NCBI GenBank assembly: GCA_021815285.1
Contig: JAKAHE010000037.1
Location: 1 to 13,278, forward strand
DNA length: 13,278 nt
Source of the DNA: Nitrospirota bacterium
GTDB taxonomy: Bacteria; Nitrospirota; JACRHJ01
Reading direction: 5' to 3'
Below the pieces are notes generated by a model. That model had not been told where the DNA came from and searched no databases. It was given only the letters and a program-made list of their open reading frames with translations. Shown here in pieces: positions 7,526 through 13,278 of this stretch; position 1 is the first letter of the stretch, and each line of letters starts with the position of its first letter. Both the position numbers and the translations under genes were made by a program.

Positions 7526-8539
7526 ATGTTTACGCTTCAGACAATATGGTTCCTCCTGCTCGCCGTGCTGTTCATAGGCTATGCCGTGCTTGACGGATTC
7601 GACCTCGGCGTCGGCATATTGAGCGTTTTTGCAAAAGACGACGCAGAACGCAAAGCGATGGTCGGCGCCATCGGACCGTTCTGGGACGGCAACGAGGTCT
7701 GGCTCTTAACCGGCGGCGGCGCGATATTCGCGGCGTTTCCGGAGGTATATGCGACGGTATTTTCGGGTTTCTACCTTGCGTTGATGCTGCTTCTCGCCGC
7801 GCTGATTCTGCGCGCTGTATCGGTGGAATTCTGGGGCAAGGTGGAGAGCGCAGGCTGGCGAAGGGCATGGGGAGCCGGGATATTCATAGGCAGCCTGCTC
7901 CCGGCAGTGCTTCTTGGTGTGGCCTTCGGGAACATACTGCGCGGCGTGCCCGTGGACGCGGGCAAGGAGTATGCCGGGACGTTTTTTACGCTACTTAACC
8001 CATACTCCGTTCTCGTCGGAGTTCTGTCTCTTTCCGCATTCGTAATGCACGGCGCGATATATCTCTCGCTTAAAACCGACGGAGAGCTTAAGGAAAAGGC
8101 TATGAAGTGGGCTGGCGGAGGATGGATGGCATTTGTGATTCTGTACCTGGCGACTACGGCGCTGACCGTCGTCTTCGCGGGCGGTCTGTTCACGCGTTAT
8201 CTCGAAAGCCCGCTCCCCTGGGCATTGGTTGTAGTCTTTGCGGCGGCAATAATCGGGGTAAAACTTTACCTGAAACGCGGTTCCGCGGGGAAGGCGTTCG
8301 TATCGTCGTCGCTTGCGCTTGCGTCAGTTATCGGCGTGGCCGCTACGGGTCTTTTCCCGAATCTCGTGCCTTCCACGCTTGGCCCGTCCTACAGCCTGAC
8401 GGTCATGAACTCTTCCAACTCCCAGTTCACGCTTACCGTCATGCTTATAGTCGTGGCCATAGGCGTGCCGATCATGTTGCTTTATACTGGATATATTTAT
8501 CGGTGTTTCCGAGGGAGGGCTTTGCCGGAAGAGTATTGA
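7526..8539 (+). CDS. cydB: Cytochrome bd quinol oxidase subunit II
   Basis: 337-residue multi-pass partner of CydA. ATG 7526 follows a purine-rich AAAGGGGG (7512-7519) at 6 nt. Family motifs are VLDGFDLGVG (21-30), GPFWDGNEVWLL (50-61, with the conserved Trp-Asp pair) and GVAFGNILRGVP (131-142). Hydrophobic helices run throughout, and the C-terminus is short and charged. Length is usual for the short-Q-loop bd family. The downstream 69 bp hold no start codon for a CydX-like small subunit, and no cydC/cydD assembly genes are in the window. The operon is closed by the hairpin at 8564-8625. Confidence 0.96.
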   Translation: MFTLQTIWFLLLAVLFIGYAVLDGFDLGVGILSVFAKDDAERKAMVGAIGPFWDGNEVWLLTGGGAIFAAFPEVYATVFSGFYLALMLLLAALILRAVSVEFWGKVESAGWRRAWGAGIFIGSLLPAVLLGVAFGNILRGVPVDAGKEYAGTFFTLLNPYSVLVGVLSLSAFVMHGAIYLSLKTDGELKEKAMKWAGGGWMAFVILYLATTALTVVFAGGLFTRYLESPLPWALVVVFAAAIIGVKLYLKRGSAGKAFVSSSLALASVIGVAATGLFPNLVPSTLGPSYSLTVMNSSNSQFTLTVMLIVVAIGVPIMLLYTGYIYRCFRGRALPEEY

Positions 8540-8563
8540 AATTAGAAGATAACCGTCCACGGC

Positions 8564-8625
8564 GCCATAAGCGGCACAGTTTCGTTCATCCTGGTCTTCA
8601 GCCGCCGCTTATGGCTTTTCTTTTT
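8564..8625 (+). terminator. Intrinsic terminator of cydAB
   Basis: Perfect 12-bp arms GCCATAAGCGGC (8564-8575) and GCCGCTTATGGC (8604-8615) are followed by TTTTCTTTTT (8616-8625). The loop is long at 28 nt. The T-tract exists only in the + direction, so it serves cydAB. The right arm contains the stop codon of the convergent TPR gene and the T-tract lies inside that gene. Confidence 0.8.
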
Positions 8626-9943
8626 CGCTGACCGGGGCCGCATCTTTCTGTTTTCGGATTCCGGCCATGATTTTTTTCATCCTGGCTTTTACCACCGGGT
8701 CGCCCGGCGTATAGACAGCAAGTTTTTCGAGGCGTTTCTCAGCCAGCGCGAGGTTCCCTTCCGCCTCAGCCGCATTCTCCTTCTTCCACTCGCCGCTTAT
8801 CTTTTCGCGCATGAGCTGCTCTTTCCGAGCCGCCTTCTTGTTCGAAGGTTCTATCAGAAGTATCCTGAAATAAAATTCCTCCGCGCTTGAAAGGGCCTCC
8901 GCGCTTTCGGCCTTTTTCGCCTCCGAGAACAGATCCTCGATTTCCTGAGATGATTTCACGGCAAGTTCCGCCGATAATGATTCTGCCTCGTCCGACTCCG
9001 GGTTCAGTTTCCTTAACGCCGCCAGCGCATCCTTCGCCCCGGCAAAATCTCCCTTACCAATCAGCGCCTTTACCTCCGATGCTTCTTTTTGAGTCGCGCC
9101 GTCAAGCAGCGCGGAACTCTTCGCCATCCCCTTTTTCGCATCCGAGTTTGACGGGTCATAAGATGCCGCCTGCCGGAACAGCTCAAGCGCTTTGTAGTAT
9201 TGCCCTGTCTCTAATGCGGTGCCGGCCTTTTTTACGGTTTTTTCTGCGGCCAGTTTCTCGGACGCCTCAAGCTGTGCCTTTGTCTTAGCCGAACCAGGCT
9301 TTAGAGCAAGCGCCTTTTTGAACTCCGAGACCGCATCGACGTAACGCTCAAGCGCCATGAAATCCTGTCCGCGATAGTAATGCGTCTCAGGGTCCTCCGG
9401 CTTCAGGCCAAGCGCCTCTCCGAACATCTCCGCCGCCGAGCTTGATTTGCCCTTGCTCTGGAAATTCATGCCCATGGCGAAGAATTTCCCGAAAAATTTA
9501 TCTTTGATTTTCGGGTTGTTTTTCCCCGCGGCGATGACCTTGTCGAAAAACCTGGAGGCGGCCATGTAGCCGTTTACCTTGTAATTTATAAGCCCTATAT
9601 AATACAGCGCATCTATATCGCCCGGGTCTATGGAAAGGGCCTTGCCGAACTCCCCCTGCGCTTCGATGTTCAGGTCCTGTCTGTAATAGGCTATCCCCTC
9701 GGCGTCGTATATCCGCGCCTCGGACTTGTCGTCTCCCTTTTTCAGCCTTGCCGCAATCGACAGATCGTGGAGAGCGCCTGCATAATCGGCCTTTTTTATA
9801 AGAGCAAGGCCCTTGTGATACCGCGCGTCTCCGTCGTCCAGAGAGGTTTTCTGGGCCTGGGCAAAGGCCGACGCCTCAAACAAAAAGGCCGTCATGGCCG
9901 CAAGAACAATCGTATATATCCGGCAGCCTTGCAAATTTCTCAT
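8609..9943 (-). CDS. Secreted tetratricopeptide-repeat protein
   Basis: 444-residue protein with an N-terminal signal peptide (positively charged start, hydrophobic core about 9-22, likely cleavage after AFA at residue 28), so probably periplasmic. The mature part is a run of TPR-like helical pairs, for example KGLALIKKADYAGALHDLS, FGKALSIDPGDIDALYYIG, AVSEFKKALALKPGS and ALELFRQAASYDPSNSDAKK, with a degenerate, Ala/Glu/Lys-rich C-terminal third. No catalytic domain is seen; TPR arrays usually serve as protein-binding scaffolds, and no specific partner can be named. The start ATG overlaps the stop codon of the FNR-like gene (ATGA), which implies translational coupling and makes this the last gene of the - strand cluster. 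Its 3' end overlaps the cydAB terminator. Confidence 0.82.
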   Translation of the reverse strand: MRNLQGCRIYTIVLAAMTAFLFEASAFAQAQKTSLDDGDARYHKGLALIKKADYAGALHDLSIAARLKKGDDKSEARIYDAEGIAYYRQDLNIEAQGEFGKALSIDPGDIDALYYIGLINYKVNGYMAASRFFDKVIAAGKNNPKIKDKFFGKFFAMGMNFQSKGKSSSAAEMFGEALGLKPEDPETHYYRGQDFMALERYVDAVSEFKKALALKPGSAKTKAQLEASEKLAAEKTVKKAGTALETGQYYKALELFRQAASYDPSNSDAKKGMAKSSALLDGATQKEASEVKALIGKGDFAGAKDALAALRKLNPESDEAESLSAELAVKSSQEIEDLFSEAKKAESAEALSSAEEFYFRILLIEPSNKKAARKEQLMREKISGEWKKENAAEAEGNLALAEKRLEKLAVYTPGDPVVKARMKKIMAGIRKQKDAAPVSEKEKP

Positions 9944-10626
9944 ATCTCGAAAATCCCCGCCGTCTTTTTAAGCTCTTCCGGCTTCAAAACCACTATATTC
10001 TTGCCTTCCGAGGCGATGAATCCGTCGGATTTGAACTCGGAAAGTATCCTTATAACCGTCTCTTGCGCTACTCCGGCCATCTCCGATATCTCCTGCCGCG
10101 AGAGCGTGAACTTCGGCCCGCGCCCCTCTCCGCGCGAGATGAATAGCGTCATCAGGAGCGTCGCCACGCGCTCTCGCGCGTCCTTCAGGCCGAGGTCTCG
10201 TATGCGCTCCTGCGCGTTCTGAAGTTCCTTGTTCATTTTCTTGATGAACCGTACGCCGACTTCGGGGCTTTTCTGGAGCAGGCTCACCAGGTCTTTTTTG
10301 CGTATGCAGCAGAGCTCCGTGTCCTGTATGGCCTCGGCGGTGTTTGAGTAGTGGTCTTCGTAGAGAGAGTCAAACCCCAGCATGTCTCCGGCGGCCAGGA
10401 TGCTGATTATAAGCTCGCGTCCGTCCGGCAGGGATTTATAGCACTTGACGGTGCCTGAGCGTATAACGTATACCGTCGGGCTCGGCGTGTCCTCGAGGAA
10501 TATGACCTTCTTCCGGCGGAAGGTCTTGAGGTATATAAGGGAGCCGACCTTCTCCAACTCGCCCATGCCGAGGTCAGAGAAAATAGTCAGGCTCCTCACG
10601 ATGCAGTTTTTGCAGTCGCAGGCCAA
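9940..10626 (-). CDS. CRP/FNR-family transcriptional regulator with N-terminal Cys cluster (FNR-like)
   Basis: 228 residues: an N-terminal MACDCKNC with Cys3, Cys5 and Cys8, a cyclic-nucleotide-type beta-barrel (about 25-115, with VYVIRSGTVKCYKSLPDGRE and AAGDMLGFDSL), a long dimer helix, and a C-terminal helix-turn-helix (about 172-205, LSRQEISEMAGVAQETVIRILSEF). Aligned by eye to E. coli FNR, Cys5 and Cys8 match Cys20 and Cys23 and Cys106 matches Cys122, but Thr14 replaces Cys29 while Cys3 is extra. A 4Fe-4S oxygen sensor with altered ligands is plausible but unproven. The recognition helix has Glu189 and Arg193 (FNR E209, R213) but Ile192 where FNR has Ser212. The start is TTG 10626, immediately after the in-frame stop of the upstream gene, with AGGAGG 9 nt upstream; the first ATG (Met21) would delete the Cys cluster. 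Confidence 0.85.
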   Translation of the reverse strand: MACDCKNCIVRSLTIFSDLGMGELEKVGSLIYLKTFRRKKVIFLEDTPSPTVYVIRSGTVKCYKSLPDGRELIISILAAGDMLGFDSLYEDHYSNTAEAIQDTELCCIRKKDLVSLLQKSPEVGVRFIKKMNKELQNAQERIRDLGLKDARERVATLLMTLFISRGEGRGPKFTLSRQEISEMAGVAQETVIRILSEFKSDGFIASEGKNIVVLKPEELKKTAGIFEI

Positions 10627-11115
10627 TTACCGGACCCTCCTGCATGAATTGGACAGCATCCTTCCAGCCCGGAGCCGAAGCTCGCCGTCCGGAATATTCG
10701 CCGAGGCGGACTCGACGGCGGCCTTTTCGCCAGGGGTAAGCGCACGTTTTTTTACGAAAGGCGTGTTTTCCCCGGAAGTCGCTCTGGCAGTTTTCTCAGA
10801 CGACGTGCGACTGCCCAGGCGGAATTTCAGCTCGTTTACGGCGCCGCCTGCCGACCGGCCCTTAAGCCTGGAATTGATTTTTTCGATAATCCGGGGGGAC
10901 AGCATGGAAAGCTCGGACATCCAGGCCGGACTGTCAACGGTAATGGTAAGCCTGCCGCTTCTGAGCATATGCGGCCAGGCGCGCTGCGCAATTTTTTCCC
11001 CTACCGCGGATGCCCAGTTACGTTGGATTTGGAGAAACATATCTCCGCTTCCCAAGCCGCGCGCCTTGAGGACATCCTTCAGAATTTCGCCGACGGGTAT
11101 AAATTGCCGGGGCAT
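10627..11115 (-). CDS. DUF721 protein, putative DciA-type replicative helicase loader
   Basis: 162-residue DUF721-family protein. The conserved domain lies in the first 100 or so residues: IQRNWASAVGEKIAQRAWPHML, then RLTITVDSPAWMSELSML and INSRLKGRSAGGAVNELKFRLG, the typical W-VG-IA...P...L.V.V.S..W..EL pattern. Some members of this family (DciA) interact with the replicative helicase DnaB and take the place of DnaC/DnaI loaders; whether this one does so is inferred. The C-terminal 60 residues are basic and low in conserved features. ATG 11115 has only a weak AGG 8 nt upstream. The start lies 16 nt after the 165-bp repeat copy 2, and its stop codon directly abuts, in frame, the TTG start of the FNR-like gene. 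Confidence 0.8.
   Translation of the reverse strand: MPRQFIPVGEILKDVLKARGLGSGDMFLQIQRNWASAVGEKIAQRAWPHMLRSGRLTITVDSPAWMSELSMLSPRIIEKINSRLKGRSAGGAVNELKFRLGSRTSSEKTARATSGENTPFVKKRALTPGEKAAVESASANIPDGELRLRAGRMLSNSCRRVR
10636..10641 (-). promoter_or_regulatory. Ribosome-binding site selecting the TTG start of the FNR-like gene
   Basis: AGGAGG on the - strand, 9 nt before TTG 10626-10624. It lies within the last codons of the DUF721 gene, where it also encodes Arg-Arg. No other start codon of this frame is suitably spaced. Confidence 0.75.
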
Positions 11116-11131
11116 ATTAAATACCTAACTT

Positions 11132-11296
11132 AGCCATTGAACTCGCTGCCTGCGGATTCGTTCGGGAAATTCCAAGGCTTGCTCTCTATGCGGTAAAAAA
11201 CTCGGCCTTAAGCCTCGGACAGGTTTGCCGCATGGCCGTTCGCTTCGCCAAGAATTTCCAGGCTCACTCATCCAATGTCCGCTCGTTTCAATGGCC
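11132..11296 (-). repeat. 165-bp palindromic repeat, copy 2 (inverted relative to copy 1)
   Basis: Reading on the - strand from 11296 it begins GGCCATTGAA and ends TTCAATGGCT at 11132, so one terminal base differs from copy 1. The first 98 bp are identical to copy 1. The last 67 bp carry seven substitutions and two compensating 1-bp indels, so total length stays 165 bp. It starts 1 nt after the DUF1015 stop codon and ends 16 nt before the DUF721 start, filling the only sizeable gap in the - strand operon. The GGAAATTCT stem survives through a G-T pair, while the ATGCGGCAA stem gains a mismatch. Confidence 0.85.
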
Positions 11297-11297
11297 T

Positions 11298-12647
11298 TTA
11301 TATTTGGTTCAAGTCCGCTATAACCAGGCCCGTCAAAAGCTTCGGATAAAAATACGTCGATTTCTGGGGCATTATCTCCCTTGCAAGGGCGACCTCCTTC
11401 ACCTCTTTGACTTTTGTCGGGTTCAGCAGAAAACACATCGCAAACTCTCCGGAAGAAACACGGTCAATCGCCCTGTCGCTGTCTTTTTCGAACTGCACCG
11501 GCTGGGATGACGAAATCTTTTCCGTGTCTATTCCAAGCACGTTCTCCACAATCAGCGAATGCAGGATTGTGACGTCGAGATTGCAATAGGTTTCGGAGTG
11601 GCGATGCCCGTGCAGTCTTGATACGGCATCCATGTCTTTCAATGTAAGGAGATAATAGCACGGGGCGCTGCCCCAGCAGAAACCGAAAGCCGGCCGACCG
11701 GCCCCATGGGAATCATCACCTGCTTCAGCAAGGGAGCGCAGGAATTCTGCGCGCGCCTCGTCCTCGTTTTCCGGCAGGAAAGGGAATCTCTTTACCCTGA
11801 AATAGCGCGAGGAGCGCTCAAGCACGTCGTCCAGCGTCAGGTTTCCCGCGTTGAGAATCAGCCTGTGCGTGGGGAGTATTGTAAGGCCGTCTTCGTCCAT
11901 GTTTGAAAGGAACACCGGGAAAAAGTTAAAGCCCTCGTTGCCCGTCCATGTCCCCGTCTCGGCCCTTCTGTAGTCGCGGTATGCGAGCGCGGTCTCGTAG
12001 CGGTGGTGCCCGTCGGCTATGAATATTTTCTTGTCCGCCATGGCCCTTCGCACAGAGTCTATGACCTCCGCGTCCGTCACGGCACGCAGCCTGTGTATTG
12101 AGCCGTCGTCGTCTGTTGTTTCAGGGGTATGGCTCGCTTGCGCGGCCTTTTCAAGCGCGCTTGCGATTTTTTTCTCCGGGTCGGAATATAGCGCAAAGAC
12201 CTGGCTCGCGGATGCGGATGCGGCCTTCAGAAGCTCGAACCGGTCGGCCTTTGGGCCCTTAAGCGTCCCTTCGTGCGGAAGGACTATGCCCTTGTCCCAC
12301 TCTTCGAGCCTGAGCAGGCATATGAAGCCGCGCATGGATTTTTTCTCGCCCTGCGGGGTATCATATTCAATTTCGTAGAGATATAGCGCTGGCTTTCCCT
12401 CGCGCCTTAAGACCCCGTCCCCAATCCACCTTCTGAGATTTTTTGCCGCGCGCGTGTACTGGTTATTGCCTTCCGAGTCGCCATCTTCCGGCATCCCGAA
12501 ATCTATCCGGACGACATTATGCGGGTCGCGGGCGTACAGCTCATGCCTGTACTGCGGCGATATTATATCGTAAGGCGGCGCAACAAGCCTGGAAAGTCTG
12601 GACGACTCGCTGTATCTCAGTCCTCGAAAAGGTATTACGTCAGCCAA
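11298..12647 (-). CDS. DUF1015 family protein of unknown function
   Basis: 449 residues with the start set at TTG 12647. Family members begin MA-D-I-PFRGLRY, and here LADVIPFRGLRY follows an AGGAGG at 12662-12657 with a 9-nt spacer; the 36 upstream residues of the open frame would overlap the end of rpoD and look like non-coding sequence. Conserved blocks are RLVAPPYDIIS (about 20-30), LPHEGTLKGPKADRFELLKA (about 123-142), IADGHHRYETALAYRDYR (about 210-227) and LPTHRLI (about 258-264). The DGHHRYE block resembles the nucleotide-binding signature of the ParB/sulfiredoxin-like fold, a possible hint of ATP- or phosphate-linked chemistry, but that is an inference and no biochemical role is assigned. 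It lies 28 nt downstream of rpoD, and the 165-bp repeat begins 1 nt after its stop codon. Confidence 0.85.
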   Translation of the reverse strand: MADVIPFRGLRYSESSRLSRLVAPPYDIISPQYRHELYARDPHNVVRIDFGMPEDGDSEGNNQYTRAAKNLRRWIGDGVLRREGKPALYLYEIEYDTPQGEKKSMRGFICLLRLEEWDKGIVLPHEGTLKGPKADRFELLKAASASASQVFALYSDPEKKIASALEKAAQASHTPETTDDDGSIHRLRAVTDAEVIDSVRRAMADKKIFIADGHHRYETALAYRDYRRAETGTWTGNEGFNFFPVFLSNMDEDGLTILPTHRLILNAGNLTLDDVLERSSRYFRVKRFPFLPENEDEARAEFLRSLAEAGDDSHGAGRPAFGFCWGSAPCYYLLTLKDMDAVSRLHGHRHSETYCNLDVTILHSLIVENVLGIDTEKISSSQPVQFEKDSDRAIDRVSSGEFAMCFLLNPTKVKEVKEVALAREIMPQKSTYFYPKLLTGLVIADLNQI

Positions 12648-12656
12648 AAGAAATTG

Positions 12657-12662
12657 CCTCCT
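12657..12662 (-). promoter_or_regulatory. Ribosome-binding site selecting the TTG start of the DUF1015 gene
   Basis: AGGAGG on the - strand in the 28-nt gap after rpoD, 9 nt before TTG 12647-12645. It fixes the start where the conserved family N-terminus begins. Confidence 0.75.
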
Positions 12663-12675
12663 GTGATTTCGATTT

Positions 12676-13278
<603 letters not shown>

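Noticed and set aside
8540..8608. CydX-like small subunit after cydB
   Set aside because: The gap contains no start codon followed by a hydrophobic peptide, only the lead-in to the terminator.

Overview
The window (about 13.3 kb, moderately GC-rich, densely packed) reads as the chromosome of a Gram-negative anaerobic or microaerobic bacterium. The Gram-negative call rests on an outer-membrane factor with its RND pump. The oxygen biology rests on PerR, a rubrerythrin-type protein, cytochrome bd and an FNR-like regulator. Nitrospirota or Desulfobacterota would fit, but the phylum cannot be fixed from this sequence.

Layout, left to right. (1) 2-4945, + strand: a tightly coupled tripartite efflux operon, made of an outer-membrane TolC/CusC-type factor (5' end cut off), a periplasmic adaptor with a reduced lipoyl region, and a 1030-residue heavy-metal-efflux-type RND pump. 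(2) 4983-5930, + strand: a promoter with a palindromic operator, then perR and a short rubrerythrin/ferritin-like gene, a peroxide-defence pair. (3) 5933-6097: a 165-bp repeat with terminal inverted repeats that can fold back on itself. (4) 6121-8625, + strand: promoter, cydA, cydB (cytochrome bd quinol oxidase) and an intrinsic terminator. (5) 13278-8609, - strand, read right to left: rpoD (5' end cut off), a DUF1015 gene, a second copy of the 165-bp repeat, a DUF721/DciA-like gene, an FNR-like regulator and a secreted TPR protein. Spacing in this cluster is tight apart from the repeat, so it looks like one operon. It converges on cydB.

The genes suggest a chromosomal patch dealing with oxygen and metals: PerR senses peroxide, the rubrerythrin-like protein probably removes it, cytochrome bd consumes oxygen, and the FNR-like protein may sense oxygen or redox state. 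Housekeeping genes (rpoD, a putative helicase loader) sit beside them.

The most unusual item is the pair of 165-bp repeats. They lie in opposite orientation about 5 kb apart, and each begins 1-2 nt after the stop codon of the gene upstream of it, on that gene's strand. The first 98 bp are identical and all differences fall in the last 67 bp. A small mobile palindromic element (MITE-like) or a structured 3'-UTR element are the main readings. Other points of interest are the Cys spacing of the FNR-like protein, two TTG starts with the same Shine-Dalgarno geometry, and atypical proton-relay and metal-site residues in the RND pump. No complete new multi-gene system was recognised.
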